Part shown: positions 31,793-42,509 of the stretch, piece by piece
Numbering within the stretch: position 1 is the first letter of the stretch
How the letters are laid out: each line of letters begins with the position of its first letter
Assembly: GCF_900167915.1 (NCBI RefSeq)
Contig: NZ_FUYM01000001.1
Location: forward strand, 310,001-374,000
Length of the DNA stretch: 64,000 nt
Origin: Rhizorhabdus histidinilytica
GTDB lineage: Bacteria; Pseudomonadota; Alphaproteobacteria; Sphingomonadales; Sphingomonadaceae
Direction: 5' to 3'
The notes under the pieces: generated by a model
What the model was told of the DNA's origin: nothing
The model's input: only the letters and a program-made list of their open reading frames with translations
The model's database searches: none
Translations under genes and position numbers: made by a program

Positions 31793-32488
31793 TCAAGCCT
31801 CGTCGGGCGAGGCGAGCAGGAAGCGCCAGATCAGTGCGCCGATCACGGCCCCGACCAGCGGCGCCGCCCAGAACAGCCATAGCTGGCCGAGCGCGTCGGT
31901 GGTCGCGAACAGCGCGACGCCGGTCGAGCGCGCCGGATTGACCGACGTGTTGGTCACCGGGATCGAGATCAGATGGATCAGGGTAAGCGCGAGGCCGATC
32001 GGGATCGGCGCGAAGCCCGCCGGGACGAGCGAGCAGGTCGATCCGAGGATGACGATGATGAAGCCCGCCGTCAGCACGATCTCGATCAGCAGCGCCGCCT
32101 CAAGGTTGTAGCCGCCCGGCGAGAGGGCGCCATAACCGTTGGTGGCGAAGCCGCCGGCCTCGAAGCCCGGCTTGCCCGACGCGATCGCATAGAGCACTGC
32201 GGCGGCGGCGATCGCCCCCACGACCTGCGCGACCCAATAGGGGATCAGATCCTTCCACGGCAGGCGGCCGGCGGCGGCGACGCCGAGCGAGACCGCCGGG
32301 TTGAAATGCCCGCCGGAGATGCCGCCGACCGCAAAGGCCATGGTCAGCACGGTCAGGCCGAACGCCAGGGCGACACCCGCGAAGCCGATGCCGAGATCGG
32401 GAAACGCGGCGGCGAGTACGGCCGCGCCGCATCCGCCGAACACCAGCCAGAAGGTTCCGAACAATTCTGCTGCAAGCTTCCTTGTCAT
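31793..32488 (-). CDS. aqpZ: Aquaporin Z
   Basis: A 231-residue water channel of the MIP family with six membrane helices and two NPA half-loops: [12 protein letters not shown] and [12 protein letters not shown] water-selective pore is suggested by the RS following the second NPA (NPARS), the AqpZ pattern; glycerol channels usually have NPARD. N-terminus [35 protein letters not shown] precedes ATG 32488. It is monocistronic, with a hairpin shared with the convergent peptidase gene. AqpZ moves water rapidly in response to osmotic change. Confidence 0.95.
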   Translation of the reverse strand: MTRKLAAELFGTFWLVFGGCGAAVLAAAFPDLGIGFAGVALAFGLTVLTMAFAVGGISGGHFNPAVSLGVAAAGRLPWKDLIPYWVAQVVGAIAAAAVLYAIASGKPGFEAGGFATNGYGALSPGGYNLEAALLIEIVLTAGFIIVILGSTCSLVPAGFAPIPIGLALTLIHLISIPVTNTSVNPARSTGVALFATTDALGQLWLFWAAPLVGAVIGALIWRFLLASPDEA

Positions 32489-32617
32489 ATGCCTCTCCTG
32501 TTAGCGCCGCCGCTTACCCTTTGTTCGCAACCATGCGACGACGGAGGGGAGGCTACACCCCATTGTTTCGGACCGGCAAGTAAGGCCTCCCCCTATGCGT
32601 TACCCGTTGCCGCGCGG

Positions 32618-34276
32618 CTATTTCCGCTCGGCCGCCGTTTCGTCGCGCTTCGCCTTGAACTCGGCGTCGGGGGCCCAGTCGGGCCAGGCGCGGCCGTCGG
32701 CGAGGGCGCGTCCGGTATTGTAGAGCAGCGTCAGGTCGGGTCCGATGTTGGACAGGTCCATGTCGGCGCTCCACTCGTCGGCGGGCTGGTGATAGCGGTC
32801 GCGGGTGTAGATCGCGCCCAGTTCCTTGCCGCGCGCGACGCCGCCTTTCACCAGGTCGATGCCGCCCTTGAACGAGAAGGCGGGCACGCCGGCCTTCGCC
32901 ATCGGGAAATGGTCGGAACGATAGAAGCCGCCCGTCTCGGTCTTGGGATCGGGCACGTAGACGCGGCCGAGCTTCTTGCCCTGGTCGACCAGCATGTCGA
33001 GCAGGCCGAGCCTGGCGACGCCCGAGATGGTGAAGTCGCTGGCCGCGCCTTCGCCGATGATGCTGTCCATGTTGATCACCCCGGCGGTGGTGGCGAGCGG
33101 ATAGACCGGGTTGGCCGCGTAATATTCGGAGCCGAGCAGGCCCTTTTCCTCGGCGGTCACGGCAAGGAACAGGATCGAGCGGTCGGTGCGCGGCGCCTTG
33201 ACGAAGGCGCGGCCCAGTTCGAGCAGCGCTGCGATGCCCGAGGCGTTGTCGCGCGCGCCGTTGTAGATGCGATCGCCCTTCGCGTCAGGCTGGCCGATGC
33301 CGAGATGGTCCCAATGGGCCGAATAGATCACCGTTTCCTTCGGGTGCTTCGCCCCGGCGAGGCGGCCGAGCACGTTGTAGGAGGTGATCGTCTCCGCCTT
33401 CACCGCATAGGCGGCGTCGAGCGTGGCGTTGAGCGCGACGGGCTTGAAGTCCTTCCTCTGCGCGGCCTTCTTCATCGCCTCGAAATCGAGGCCCGCCGCC
33501 TTGAACAGGTCGACCGCAAGGTCGCGCTGGATCCAGCCCTCCATCGGGACATGCTCGGCGGTGGGATCGGCGCGGACGATATCGAACATCGTGTTGGTGT
33601 TCGAGTTCTTGACCGTCGGCCAGCCATAGGAGGCCGGCGCATATTCGTGGATCACCAGCACGCCGGCCGCACCCTGTCGCGCGCCTTCCTCATATTTGTA
33701 TGTCCAGCGACCATAATAGGTCATGGTCTTGCCGCCGAAATCGCCCCCGAGCTCTCCGGCTCCGCCCTCGAAATCGGGATCGTTGACGAGGACGACGAGG
33801 ATCTTGCCCTTCAGGTCGGTACCCTTGAAGTCGTCCCAGTCGCGCTCGGGCGCCTTGACGCCATAGCCGACGAAGACGAGCGGGGCGGCGGCGATGTCGA
33901 CCTTGTCCTGCCCGGTCAGCGCGGCGCGGACGGCGATCTCCTCGCCCTGGGTCAGAGCGCGCGCGGCGCCGTCGCCCAGCTTGAGCGACAGCTTCGGCGC
34001 GCTGACGATGTCAGACTTGAGCAGCGGCACGCTCTGCGTCCACTCGCCGTTCGGCATGCCGGGCTGGAGGCCGGCGGCCTTCATCCGTTGGATGATGTAG
34101 GCGATCGTCTTCTTCTCGCCCTCGGTCGCCGGGGCGCGGCCTTCGAAGCTGTCGTCGGACAGCGTCTTCACGTCCTGGCTGAAGCGCTGGACGTCGAAGG
34201 CAGGGGTGGGGGCGGCGAGGCAGAGGGCGGGGGCGAGCAGCAGCGGGGCTGCGAGCAGGGCTGCGATCTTGCGCAT
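32618..34276 (-). CDS. M28 zinc aminopeptidase with PA domain (exported)
   Basis: A 552-residue exported metallopeptidase. A signal peptide ([21 protein letters not shown]) is followed by about 250 residues that include a PA (protease-associated) insert. Then comes the M28 core with zinc ligands in YSAHWDHLG (His), [16 protein letters not shown] (Asp), [13 protein letters not shown] (Glu), VINMDSIIG (Asp) and [10 protein letters not shown] (His). Enzymes of this type release N-terminal residues in the periplasm. ATG 34276 begins the signal peptide; the upstream in-frame extension to 34324 lacks one. It is divergent from ndk. Confidence 0.92.
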   Translation of the reverse strand: MRKIAALLAAPLLLAPALCLAAPTPAFDVQRFSQDVKTLSDDSFEGRAPATEGEKKTIAYIIQRMKAAGLQPGMPNGEWTQSVPLLKSDIVSAPKLSLKLGDGAARALTQGEEIAVRAALTGQDKVDIAAAPLVFVGYGVKAPERDWDDFKGTDLKGKILVVLVNDPDFEGGAGELGGDFGGKTMTYYGRWTYKYEEGARQGAAGVLVIHEYAPASYGWPTVKNSNTNTMFDIVRADPTAEHVPMEGWIQRDLAVDLFKAAGLDFEAMKKAAQRKDFKPVALNATLDAAYAVKAETITSYNVLGRLAGAKHPKETVIYSAHWDHLGIGQPDAKGDRIYNGARDNASGIAALLELGRAFVKAPRTDRSILFLAVTAEEKGLLGSEYYAANPVYPLATTAGVINMDSIIGEGAASDFTISGVARLGLLDMLVDQGKKLGRVYVPDPKTETGGFYRSDHFPMAKAGVPAFSFKGGIDLVKGGVARGKELGAIYTRDRYHQPADEWSADMDLSNIGPDLTLLYNTGRALADGRAWPDWAPDAEFKAKRDETAAERK

Positions 34277-34467
34277 GGAAGCTCCTGTCGGAAGGTTGTG
34301 ACCCGGACGGGCGATGGCGGGCACCTAAGCGTTTTTCGCCGGAACCTGCCAGTGTTTTTGTCTATACATTAGGTCTCCTGCCTCGCCTCGCTGCGCCTTG
34401 CCATATGGCGGTGCAGCCACTAAAGGCGCGCCATCCTTCACCACCCAAGACATGGAGCCGCTCGCCG

Positions 34468-34890
34468 ATGGCGACCGAACGCACTTTCTCGATCATCAAG
34501 CCCGACGCGACGCGTCGCAACCTGACGGGCGCGATCACCGCCAAGCTCGAAGAGGCCGGCCTGCGCGTCGTCGCTTCGAAGCGAATCCACATGACGAAGG
34601 AGCAGGCCGAGGGTTTCTACGGCGTGCACCGCGAGCGTCCGTTCTTCGGCGACCTCGTCAGCTTCATGATCTCGGGCCCGGTCGTGGTCCAGGTGCTCGA
34701 GGGCGAGAACGCCGTCGCGCGCAACCGCGAGGTGATGGGCGCGACCAACCCGGCCAACGCCGATGAGGGCACGATCCGCAAGACCTTCGCGGAATCGATC
34801 GAGGCCAACTCCGTCCATGGTTCGGACAGCGCCGAGAACGCCAAGATCGAGATCGACTTCTTCTTCAAGCCGGAAGAGATCGTCGGCTGA
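34468..34890 (+). CDS. ndk: Nucleoside diphosphate kinase
   Basis: A 140-residue enzyme that equalises nucleoside triphosphate pools by phosphate transfer through a phosphohistidine. Sequence [21 protein letters not shown] begins the core, and [13 protein letters not shown] carries the active His. [20 protein letters not shown] and [14 protein letters not shown] are the nucleotide-binding loops. ATG 34468 is chosen because the fold starts there; the frame is open to 34405. It is divergent from the M28 peptidase and followed by a family A repeat. Confidence 0.97.
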   Translation: MATERTFSIIKPDATRRNLTGAITAKLEEAGLRVVASKRIHMTKEQAEGFYGVHRERPFFGDLVSFMISGPVVVQVLEGENAVARNREVMGATNPANADEGTIRKTFAESIEANSVHGSDSAENAKIEIDFFFKPEEIVG

Positions 34891-34930
34891 CGATGCCGAA
34901 TGAGGGGGAGGGGCGGCATGTCCCTTCCCC

Positions 34931-35026
34931 GTCATGCCAGCGGAGGCTGGCATCCATGTCTCTCAATCAGCCAGATGGCATCTGGTGAGATGACAGACAT
35001 GGACCCCAGCCTTCGCTGGGGTGACG
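34931..35026. repeat. Family A inverted hairpin repeat
   Basis: GTCATGCCAGCGGAGGCTGG (left) and CCAGCCTTCGCTGGGGTGACG-type right arm, with TCCATGTCT / AGACATGGA inner arms and a central CCAGATGGCATCTGG palindrome. It lies between the convergent ndk and mmcQ-like genes. Confidence 0.85.
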
Positions 35027-35038
35027 CGTTTACTGCCT

Positions 35039-35419
35039 CTAGAATTCCATCATCGCCGCCAGCTTGGACGGCGCCGCGAGCCGCCAGCTTTCGCGCAGGC
35101 GATGCTCCACCTGCTCCCAGTCGGTATCGGGCTGGTCGAGCCGGATGCCGACCCAGCCCGACGGGCCGAGATAGGGCGGCTTGAAATAGATATCCGGATC
35201 GATGTCGATGAGCATCTCCTGCTCCTCGATGCCGCTCGTCTTGACCAGCAGCGCGGTACGGTCGTCGCTGTGGTGGTTGTGCCAGAAATAGGCGAACATC
35301 CGCTTGTCGGCGACGCGCCAGCAGGGCGACCCGTGCGAGACCTTCTCCTCGACCTGCGGCAGCGCCATGGCGAGCGCGCCGACCCGCGCGTGGACCGCCC
35401 TGGGATCGTCCGACGCCAT
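35039..35419 (-). CDS. MmcQ/YjbR family protein
   Basis: A 126-residue protein of the MmcQ/YjbR family. ALAMALPQVEEKVSHGSPCWRVADKRMFAYF at the N-terminus and the DPDIYFKPPYLGPSGWVGIRLDQ core are characteristic. The fold resembles double-wing DNA-binding proteins, but the molecular role is unknown. ATG 35419 overlaps the stop of the upstream gene by one base, so it is coupled. It is the last gene of the purM-purN-unknown-yjbR run. Confidence 0.85.
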   Translation of the reverse strand: MASDDPRAVHARVGALAMALPQVEEKVSHGSPCWRVADKRMFAYFWHNHHSDDRTALLVKTSGIEEQEMLIDIDPDIYFKPPYLGPSGWVGIRLDQPDTDWEQVEHRLRESWRLAAPSKLAAMMEF

Positions 35420-36045
35420 CACTTCGCTCCCTTGTGCCGTGCCTTCCAGAGCCCGTCGAGCCGGGCCTGCGCCCCCTTGGCGCTGCTCCGCCCGATCAGC
35501 GACAGCCCGCGCAGGCGGATCGAGGTGCCGCCGAGGAAGCTGCCGTCGGTGACATAGCCGATGTCGTAGAGCGTCACGTCCTCGGCGATCTCGCCGTCAA
35601 CCGTGAAGCGGGTGGTGATCGCGACCGGCAGGCGCGCGTCGCCGCGCGGGCGTTCGGGCTCGCCGGCCTCGCGGCGCGCCTTCTTGAGGCCGCTCGCGAA
35701 CCATGAGGCTTCGATGCGGGGATCGGTGCTGTCGACCGGATCGACGCCGAGCGCCTTGGGGAAGGCGATGCTCTGGCCCTGGATCACCTGGTCGCCGGCG
35801 GCGTGGAGTTCGAGCCGGTCGCCGTCACCCTGCACCTCGGCGCGGAGGACGAGGATGCGGGCCTTGCTGCTCGCCGCGCGGCTCTCGGCGGTGCGGGCCT
35901 CCTCGCTGTGGCGGCGCTCGCTATAGCTGTTCCACAGCGTCAGCGCCGAGATGACGAGCGCCGATACGCCGAGGACCTCGGCCAGGGTGAGCCATCGTAA
36001 CCTGCGCCGCCGGGCGGCGGCGGCCTCCGCACTGTCGTCAGCCAT
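35419..36045 (-). CDS. Unknown protein with one N-terminal membrane helix
   Basis: A 208-residue protein that I do not recognise. An Arg-rich stretch (AAAARRRRLRWLT) precedes one hydrophobic helix (LAEVLGVSALVISALTLW), so it is probably an inner-membrane protein with its body in the periplasm. A coiled-coil-like stretch (YSERRHSEEARTAESRAASSK) follows, then a likely beta-rich domain (LHAAGDQVIQGQSIAFP..., VAITTRFTVDGE). The start ATG 36045 (MADDSAE) lies 8 bases inside the purN end and is favoured by that overlap. It is probably co-transcribed with purN. Confidence 0.7.
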   Translation of the reverse strand: MADDSAEAAAARRRRLRWLTLAEVLGVSALVISALTLWNSYSERRHSEEARTAESRAASSKARILVLRAEVQGDGDRLELHAAGDQVIQGQSIAFPKALGVDPVDSTDPRIEASWFASGLKKARREAGEPERPRGDARLPVAITTRFTVDGEIAEDVTLYDIGYVTDGSFLGGTSIRLRGLSLIGRSSAKGAQARLDGLWKARHKGAK

Positions 36046-36616
36046 GCGTCCGGATATAGTCGGCGAGCGCTGCCGGATAAAGCCGATGTTCCTCGGCCAG
36101 GACGCGGTCGGCAAGCGTCTCGGGCGTGTCACCCGGCAGGATCGGCACGCGCGCCTGTCCGACCACCTCGCCGTCGTCGAGGGTCGCCGTGACGATGTGG
36201 ACTGAGCAGCCGCCTTCGGCGTCGCCTGCCGCGATCGCACGGGCATGGGTGTCCAGCCCCTTATATTTGGGCAGCAGCGATGGGTGGATGTTGAGCATCC
36301 GGCCCGTCCAGCCGGCGACGAAGTCCTCGCTCAGGATGCGCATATAGCCGGCGAGCGCGACATAGCGGACGCCCGCGTCGCGCAATGCCTTGTCGATGAT
36401 CGCGTCGAACGCGTCGCGGGAAAGGCCCTTATGGCTGTGCGCGAAGGTCGCGATCCCGGCCTCGCGGGCGATGGTCAGGCCGGGCGCATCGGGATTGTTC
36501 GACGCGACCAGCACCACCTCATAGGGGCAGTCGGCCGCCCGTGACGCCTCGACCAGCACGCTCATGTTGCTGCCGCGCCCGGAGATCAGGATGGCGATGG
36601 GGGTCTTGCCGCTCAC
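36038..36616 (-). CDS. purN: Phosphoribosylglycinamide formyltransferase (PurN)
   Basis: A 192-residue enzyme that adds the formyl group of 10-formyl-tetrahydrofolate to GAR in purine synthesis. ISGRGSNMSVL is the phosphate-binding loop. Catalytic residues lie in LAGYMRILSEDFV and NIHPSLLPKYKGLDTH, and in GCSVHIVTATLDDGEVVGQ with the Asp. The length is normal. It follows purM by 28 bases, the usual purMN order, and overlaps the next gene by 8 bases. Confidence 0.96.
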   Translation of the reverse strand: MSGKTPIAILISGRGSNMSVLVEASRAADCPYEVVLVASNNPDAPGLTIAREAGIATFAHSHKGLSRDAFDAIIDKALRDAGVRYVALAGYMRILSEDFVAGWTGRMLNIHPSLLPKYKGLDTHARAIAAGDAEGGCSVHIVTATLDDGEVVGQARVPILPGDTPETLADRVLAEEHRLYPAALADYIRTHG

Positions 36617-36644
36617 GCGTCATTCCCGCGGAAGGGAGGCATGC

Positions 36645-37745
36645 CTAGCCCAGATGCGTGGCCGACCAGGCGGCCCGCGCGCTCCAGGTCTCGTCGCTGC
36701 CCCGGACGGTGCAGCCCTTGTCGCCCGCGGCGATATGGCCGATCCGCAACACCGTCTCGCCGGCCGCCTCCAGCGCGGCGCTGACGGCCGCGACGTCGGC
36801 CTCGTCGACGATCACCGCCATGCCGACGCCGCAGTTGAAGGTGCGGGCCATCTCATCGGGCTCGATATTGCCCTGCGCCTGGAGGAAGGCCATCAGCCGC
36901 GGCTGCGGCCACAGGTCGGCATCGACATGCGCGTGCAGCCCCTCGGGCAGGACGCGCGGGATGTTCTCGAGCAGGCCGCCGCCGGTGATGTGCGCCATCG
37001 CCTTGACCGCGCCCGAGCGGACCAGCGGCAGCAGCGCCTTCACATAGATGCGGGTCGGCGCGAGCAGCGCGTCGATCAGCAGCACGTCCTGGTCGAACAG
37101 GGCCGGGCGGTCGAGCTTCCAGCCCTTGTCGGCGGCGAGTCGGCGGACCAGCGAGAAACCGTTCGAATGGACGCCCGACGAGGCGAGGCCGAGGATCGTC
37201 TGGCCCGCCGCGACGCGGTTGCCGGTCAGCGCCTGGTCGCGCTCGACCGCGCCGACGCAGAAGCCGGCCAGGTCATAGTCGCCGTCGGCGTACATGCCGG
37301 GCATCTCCGCGGTCTCGCCGCCGATCAGCGCGCAGCCGGCGAGCTTGCAGCCCTCGGCGATGCCAGCGATCACCGCTTCGGCGACGCCGTTGTCGAGCCG
37401 CCCGGTCGCGAAATAGTCGAGGAAGAACAGCGGCTCGGCGCCCTGGACGATCAGGTCGTTGGCGCACATCGCGACCAGGTCGATGCCGACGCCGTCATGC
37501 TTGCCGCTGTCGATCGCCAGCTTGAGCTTGGTGCCGACGCCGTCATTGGCGGCGACCAGCAGCGGATCGTTGTAGCCGGCCGCCTTCAGATCGAAGAAGC
37601 CGCCGAAGCCGCCCAGGTCGGCATCGGCGCCGGGGCGCCGCGTCGCCTTGGCGAGCGGGCCGATCGCCTTGACCAGCGCATTGCCCGCCGCGATCGAGAC
37701 GCCGGCCTTGGCATAGGTATAGGATTCTTGGTCGTTGCTGCTCAT
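36645..37745 (-). CDS. purM: Phosphoribosylformylglycinamidine cyclo-ligase (PurM)
   Basis: A 366-residue AIR synthetase that closes the imidazole ring with ATP. The N-terminal [18 protein letters not shown] and [18 protein letters not shown] contain ATP-binding residues. [16 protein letters not shown] is the dimer/active-site loop, and [12 protein letters not shown] and [17 protein letters not shown] are conserved core segments. ATG 37745 (MSSNDQESY) was chosen as the family start, although the frame remains open to 37985. It is the first gene of the purM-purN operon and is divergent from the DUF2066-like gene, 61 bases apart. Confidence 0.96.
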   Translation of the reverse strand: MSSNDQESYTYAKAGVSIAAGNALVKAIGPLAKATRRPGADADLGGFGGFFDLKAAGYNDPLLVAANDGVGTKLKLAIDSGKHDGVGIDLVAMCANDLIVQGAEPLFFLDYFATGRLDNGVAEAVIAGIAEGCKLAGCALIGGETAEMPGMYADGDYDLAGFCVGAVERDQALTGNRVAAGQTILGLASSGVHSNGFSLVRRLAADKGWKLDRPALFDQDVLLIDALLAPTRIYVKALLPLVRSGAVKAMAHITGGGLLENIPRVLPEGLHAHVDADLWPQPRLMAFLQAQGNIEPDEMARTFNCGVGMAVIVDEADVAAVSAALEAAGETVLRIGHIAAGDKGCTVRGSDETWSARAAWSATHLG

Positions 37746-37806
37746 GCACGTCGCCCTAGACACATCGCTCTTGGATTTCCACGGCCAAGTCGCCAAAAGG
37801 CGTTTC

Positions 37807-39021
37807 GTGACCTTCGCCGACCGTCTTTTCCGTCCCTTCCCGCTGTCGATCCTGTGCGTCGCACTGTTCGCGGCGGCGCTGGCCTTTGCGCAGCTCGAGC
37901 GCGCCGACGAACGCGGCGTGCCGCCGATCGACGGGTCGGGCAGCTTCGAAGTCGACGGAATCAAGGTCGATATCGCCGCGCGCACCGCCGATCAGGCGCG
38001 CACCGCCGGCTGGCGCGAGGCGCAGCGCAAGGGCTGGAAGATGCTGTGGGCGCGGGTCAACGGCAAGCCGTTGGAGAATGCGCCGGGCCTGCCCGACTCG
38101 ACGCTCGACTCGATCAGCGGCGGCATCGTCGTCGAAGAGGAGCATATCGGCCCCAACCGCTACATCGCGACGCTGGGCGTGCTGTTCGACCGCGCCCGCG
38201 CCGGCGAGCTGCTGGGGGTCAAGGGGGCGATCCGCCGGTCGGCGCCGATGCTCGTCATCCCGGTCGAATGGAGCGGCGCGACCCCCGTCAGCTTCGAGCG
38301 GCGCAGCGAATGGCAGAAGGCCTGGGCGCGCTTCCGCGCCGGCAACAGCCCGATCGACTATGTCCGCGTGTCGGGCACCGGCGCCGATCCGGTGCTGCTC
38401 AACGCCGCCCAGGCGCGCCGGCCCGGCCGGGGCTGGTGGCGGATGCTGCTCGATCAATATGGCGCCGCCGACATCGTCGTGCCCGAGGTCACCCTGTTCC
38501 GACAATGGCCGGGCGGGCCGGTGATCGGCAAGTTCGTCGCCCGTCACGGGCCCGATGCGGCGGTGATCGACAGCTTCACCCTCACCGCCGAGAACGGCGA
38601 TGCGCTGCCCGCGATGCTCGATCGCGGCATCGAGCGGATCGACCGCGCCTACACCCGCGCTCTGCAGGAAGGCTCGCTGCGCACCGACAGGTCGCTGGTG
38701 GTCGAGACGCCGGCGGCCGAGGTGCCGATCGACGACGTGCTCGCGGAGATGGCGTCGGCCGCGACCAGCAACATCACCATCCAGGTCGAGACCCCCGATG
38801 CCGGGGCGCTGCGCGGATCGGAAACGGCGCTGCGCGGGATGACGGGGGTGACGGGCGTCCAGACTTCCAGCCTCGCGCTTGGGGGCATCTCGATCTTTCG
38901 GGTGAGCTTCTCGGGCCCGGCGGCAGCCTTCCGCGAGGCGCTGGTCGCGCGCGGCTGGCAGGTCGAGGACGTCGGCGGCGGCTACCGCATCCGCCGCGGC
39001 GGGAGCCAGCCCGCCCAATGA
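37807..39021 (+). CDS. DUF2066-like exported protein
   Basis: A 404-residue protein of unknown molecular function. The start GTG 37807 gives a clean signal peptide ([20 protein letters not shown] and then FAAALAFAQ). The mature part has [33 protein letters not shown], a pattern of DUF2066 proteins, which in many proteobacteria are encoded between purM and the Hda gene, as here. It is likely periplasmic. Its TGA overlaps the ATG of the hdaA gene by 4 bases. The neighbour order supports the family call. Confidence 0.75.
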   Translation: MTFADRLFRPFPLSILCVALFAAALAFAQLERADERGVPPIDGSGSFEVDGIKVDIAARTADQARTAGWREAQRKGWKMLWARVNGKPLENAPGLPDSTLDSISGGIVVEEEHIGPNRYIATLGVLFDRARAGELLGVKGAIRRSAPMLVIPVEWSGATPVSFERRSEWQKAWARFRAGNSPIDYVRVSGTGADPVLLNAAQARRPGRGWWRMLLDQYGAADIVVPEVTLFRQWPGGPVIGKFVARHGPDAAVIDSFTLTAENGDALPAMLDRGIERIDRAYTRALQEGSLRTDRSLVVETPAAEVPIDDVLAEMASAATSNITIQVETPDAGALRGSETALRGMTGVTGVQTSSLALGGISIFRVSFSGPAAAFREALVARGWQVEDVGGGYRIRRGGSQPAQ

Positions 39022-39641
39022 CGGATCAGATCGCGCTGCCCTTCGTCTGGCCGGCGGATGAGGACGAGCGCGACTTCATCGTCAGCGAAGCCAACAGCAC
39101 CGCCGTCCGCCATCTGGAACATTGGTCGCTATGGCCGGTGATGGCGACGGTGCTGACCGGCCCGCGCAAGTCGGGGCGGAGCCTGCTCGGCCGCATCTTC
39201 GCCGCCAAGACCGGCGGCCGCTTCGTCGACAATGCCGATACCCAGGACGAGGAGAAGCTGTTCCACGCCTGGAACGCGGCGCAGGCCGACCACAAGCCGC
39301 TGCTGCTGGCCGCGGACCTGCCCTCGGCCAAGTGGCGGATCAAGCTGCCCGACCTGCGCTCGCGCCTTCTCGCCAGCCCGCATGTCGCGATCGAGCAGCC
39401 GGATTTCCCGCTGATGCTGGGCCTGGTCGAAAAGCTGCTCCACATCCGCGGCCTGGCCGTCCGGCCGGAGGTGGTGCGCTATGTCGCGTCGCGGATAGAG
39501 CGCAGCTATGTCGGCATCGGCCGGATCGTCGACGCGCTCGACGAGGCGGCGCTGGCGCGGCGGCGGCCGATCACCATGGCGGTGGCCCGTGAGGCCCTTG
39601 CGGCGATCGGTGTCACGGAGGATACATATAGGCTGCTATGA
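39018..39641 (+). CDS. hdaA: HdaA, regulatory inactivator of DnaA
   Basis: A 207-residue AAA+ protein that, bound to the replication clamp, stimulates ATP hydrolysis by DnaA after initiation. The N-terminal QIALPF (residues 4-9) is a beta-clamp binding motif (QxxLPF type). The P-loop is GPRKSGRSLLGRIF, with Arg in place of Lys as in other Hda proteins. LPDLRSRLLASPHVAIEQP holds the sensor region and Arg-finger part. The helical lid follows. It is coupled to the DUF2066-like gene by 4 bases, and ppk1 starts 9 bases later. DnaA itself is at 4587. Confidence 0.93.
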   Translation: MTDQIALPFVWPADEDERDFIVSEANSTAVRHLEHWSLWPVMATVLTGPRKSGRSLLGRIFAAKTGGRFVDNADTQDEEKLFHAWNAAQADHKPLLLAADLPSAKWRIKLPDLRSRLLASPHVAIEQPDFPLMLGLVEKLLHIRGLAVRPEVVRYVASRIERSYVGIGRIVDALDEAALARRRPITMAVAREALAAIGVTEDTYRLL

Positions 39642-39650
39642 TGAGCGGCT

Positions 39651-41816
39651 ATGGATTCGATCGAACAACCCGAGCATGACGAGGAACTGGTCGGCGCTCT
39701 TTCGCCGATCGAGCCGATCTCCCTTCGCGATCGCTATTTCAATCGCGAGCTGAGCTGGCTGGCGTTCAACGAGCGTGTGCTGGAAGAGGCATCCAATTCC
39801 GCGCACCCGCTGCTCGAGCGGCTCCGTTTCCTGTCGATCTCGGGCAATAATCTGGACGAGTTCTTCATGGTCCGCTTCGCGGGCCTGCGTGCGCAGCAGA
39901 TCGAGGAGGTCGACACGCTATCGCCCGACGGGCTGACCGTCGCGCAGCAGATCGAGGGCGCCTCCGACCGCGCCGACCAGCTGATGGCCGAGCAGCAACT
40001 CGTCTGGGACCGGCTGCGCGACGAGCTCGCCGCGTCGGGTATCGTCGTTCTGGAGGAAATCGAGGGCCAGGACGCGATCTGGCTCGAAGCCTATTTCCGC
40101 GACCATATCTTCCCGGTGCTGACGCCGCAGGCGCTCGATCCCGCGCATCCCTTTCCGTTCATCCCGAACAAGGGCTTCAGCCTGCTGTTCGACCTGACCC
40201 GCCTGTCGGACGGCGAGCAGGTGTTCGAGCTGCTGATGGTCCCGTCGACCCTGCCGCGCTTCATCCGGCTGCCGGGCGATGGCGCGCGCTATGTCGCGAT
40301 CGAGACGATGGTGCGGCGATTCACCTCGGTCCTCTTCCCCGGATATGAGGTGCGCGGCCATGGCGCGCTGCGCATCATCCGAGACAGCGATATCGAGGTG
40401 GAGGAGGAGGCCGAGGACCTCGTCCTCTACTTCCGCACCGCGATCAAGCGTCGGCGGCGCGGCCGGGTGATCCGGATCGAGCTCGAAGGCGGCATGTCGA
40501 CCTCGCTCGAGCCGCTGTGGAAGGACCAGATCGGCGGCGCCGACAGCTTCGTCACGGAATCGGGCAGCTTCCTGGGCATCGCCGACCTCGCCCGACTGGT
40601 CGAGGAGGACCGTCCGGACCTGAAGTTCACGCCGTTCAGCCCGCGCTTCCCCGAGCGGATTCGCGAGCATGGCGGTGACTGCTTCGCCGCGATCCGCGCG
40701 AAGGACATCGTCGTCCACCACCCTTATGAGACGTTCGACGTCGTGCTCGCCTTCCTGCGGCAGGCGGCACAGGACCCCGACGTCGTCGCGATCAAGCAGA
40801 CGCTCTACCGCGCCGGCAAGCAGTCGGCGGTGATCCGCGCGCTGGTCGACGCGGCCGAGGCGGGCAAGTCGGTGACCGCGGTGGTCGAGCTCAAGGCGCG
40901 CTTCGACGAGGAGCAGAACCTGCTCTGGGCATCGCAGCTCGAACGTGCGGGCGTGCAGGTGGTCTACGGCTTCATCGACTGGAAGACCCACGCCAAGGTC
41001 TCGATGGTGGTGCGGCGAGAAGGCGACGGGCATCGCACCTACTGTCACTTCGGTACGGGCAACTACCACCCGATCACGGCGCGCATCTACACCGACCTCA
41101 GCTTCTTCACCGCCGATCCGCGGCTGGGGCGCGACGTGGCGCAGATCTTCAACTACATCACCGGCTATGTCGAACCGACCGATCTGAACCTGGTCACCAT
41201 CTCGCCGCACGGCATGCGCGACGAGCTGGCGCGGCTGATCGACGCCGAGATCGACCATGCCCGCGAGGGTCGCGACGCGGCGATCTGGGCGAAGATGAAC
41301 TCGCTGGTCGACCCGGCGATCATCGAGAAGCTCTACCGCGCGAGCGCGGCGGGCGTGCAGATCGACCTCGTCATCCGCGGCATGTGCTGCCTGCGGCCCG
41401 GCGTTCCCGGGCTGTCGGAGAATATCCGGGTGAAGTCGGTGGTCGGCCGCTTCCTCGAGCACAGCCGGATCATCTGCTTCGGCAACGGTGCGGCGCTGCC
41501 CAACCGCAAGGCGAAGGTGCTGATCAGCTCGGCCGACTGGATGCCGCGCAACTTCGACCGGCGCGTCGAATATCTGCTGCCGATCGAGAACCCGACGGTC
41601 CATGCGCAGATCCTCGATCAGGTGATGGTCGCCAACCTGATCGACGACGAGCAGAGCTGGCGGCTGCTGCCGGACGGCAATTATGAGCGGATCGTGCCCG
41701 GCAAGCGGCCGTTCAACCTGCACCGCTATTTCATGACCAACCCGTCCTTGTCGGGTCGCGGCGCCGCGCTCCGCCAGTCGGGCCAAGTGCCGAAGCTGAC
41801 GCTCAGACGCGACTGA
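39651..41816 (+). CDS. ppk1: Polyphosphate kinase 1
   Basis: A 721-residue enzyme that builds inorganic polyphosphate from ATP. The N domain opens [20 protein letters not shown]. Phospholipase D-like catalytic motifs are [21 protein letters not shown] and [32 protein letters not shown], which contains the autophosphorylated His. [15 protein letters not shown] carries the second catalytic His. The length is normal. Its last 14 bases overlap the end of the convergent PAP2 gene. It shares an operon with hdaA, and exopolyphosphatase is encoded 700 bases downstream. Confidence 0.96.
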   Translation: MDSIEQPEHDEELVGALSPIEPISLRDRYFNRELSWLAFNERVLEEASNSAHPLLERLRFLSISGNNLDEFFMVRFAGLRAQQIEEVDTLSPDGLTVAQQIEGASDRADQLMAEQQLVWDRLRDELAASGIVVLEEIEGQDAIWLEAYFRDHIFPVLTPQALDPAHPFPFIPNKGFSLLFDLTRLSDGEQVFELLMVPSTLPRFIRLPGDGARYVAIETMVRRFTSVLFPGYEVRGHGALRIIRDSDIEVEEEAEDLVLYFRTAIKRRRRGRVIRIELEGGMSTSLEPLWKDQIGGADSFVTESGSFLGIADLARLVEEDRPDLKFTPFSPRFPERIREHGGDCFAAIRAKDIVVHHPYETFDVVLAFLRQAAQDPDVVAIKQTLYRAGKQSAVIRALVDAAEAGKSVTAVVELKARFDEEQNLLWASQLERAGVQVVYGFIDWKTHAKVSMVVRREGDGHRTYCHFGTGNYHPITARIYTDLSFFTADPRLGRDVAQIFNYITGYVEPTDLNLVTISPHGMRDELARLIDAEIDHAREGRDAAIWAKMNSLVDPAIIEKLYRASAAGVQIDLVIRGMCCLRPGVPGLSENIRVKSVVGRFLEHSRIICFGNGAALPNRKAKVLISSADWMPRNFDRRVEYLLPIENPTVHAQILDQVMVANLIDDEQSWRLLPDGNYERIVPGKRPFNLHRYFMTNPSLSGRGAALRQSGQVPKLTLRRD

Positions 41817-42414
41817 TCCGCACAGGGGCGGGCGGCAGCCAGCGCTCCGCCAGCCCGGCCCAGACCAGCGCCAGCCCGAAGCCCGCGAGCACGTCCCCTG
41901 GCCAGTGGACGCCGAGCGCGAGCCTGGTCCAGCCGATCGCAGCCGCCATCGCGACCGTGGTTGGGAGCAGGAAGCGGCGCTGCCGGTCGAACAGCATCGC
42001 CAGCGCCAGCCAGACGAGCAGCGTGCCCGCCGCATGCGCGCTGGGGAAGCTGGGCGAGCTGACGTCGTCGAGCCGTCCGGCCAATGGCGGCCGCCCACGC
42101 GCGCACATGAATTTCGCCGTCTCGACCGCAAGCCGTCCCGTCGCGACGGTCAGGACCAGCCACAGCGCGCGGCGCTGGTCGCCGTGCAACGCGAGCCCGG
42201 CGGCCACCACCAGGGCGAAAGGGGCCAGCAGCGACAGGCCGCCGAGCATCGTCAGGCCCCGAATCGCGGGGACGGCGGGCGACATGGAGTCGAGGCGGAA
42301 GAGCGCGAGCAGGGTGAGGTCCAGCTCCGGCGCGAGCCGCCACAGCGCGAGTCCGGCGATCATCAGGATCAGCCCCGAAAGCATCAGCGGCGATGGGCGG
42401 AATCCGCGCGGCAT
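41803..42414 (-). CDS. PAP2-family membrane phosphatase
   Basis: A 203-residue phosphatidic acid phosphatase type 2 protein. The three phosphatase motifs are [11 protein letters not shown] (KxxxxxxRP), [12 protein letters not shown] (PSGH type, here PSAH) and [18 protein letters not shown] (SRxxxxxHxxxD type). Four to six hydrophobic segments mark an integral inner-membrane protein. It removes phosphate from lipid or undecaprenyl diphosphates; the substrate is unknown. Its end overlaps ppk1 by 14 bases in convergent orientation, so transcription of the two genes can interfere. Position between ppk1 and ppx is notable. Confidence 0.9.
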   Translation of the reverse strand: MPRGFRPSPLMLSGLILMIAGLALWRLAPELDLTLLALFRLDSMSPAVPAIRGLTMLGGLSLLAPFALVVAAGLALHGDQRRALWLVLTVATGRLAVETAKFMCARGRPPLAGRLDDVSSPSFPSAHAAGTLLVWLALAMLFDRQRRFLLPTTVAMAAAIGWTRLALGVHWPGDVLAGFGLALVWAGLAERWLPPAPVRISRV

Positions 42415-42509
42415 GGCGCCTCATTAACCCGACAAAGGCGCGAAAGGGACCGAAAATCGGCAGCGCTCGCCGTTTGCGCGGGCATCGATTTCGGCTACAT
42501 CGGGCGCCT

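Noticed and set aside
31973-34372. A 799-residue open frame on the plus strand
   Set aside because: It is antisense to aqpZ and the M28 peptidase, whose protein motifs are intact, and its composition (Arg/Gly/Asp/Glu-rich without motifs) is that of shadow translation.
36564-39641. A 1025-residue open frame on the plus strand
   Set aside because: Only the last 207 codons (hdaA) are real. The rest is antisense to purM and out of frame with the DUF2066-like gene; long spurious frames are common at this G+C content.
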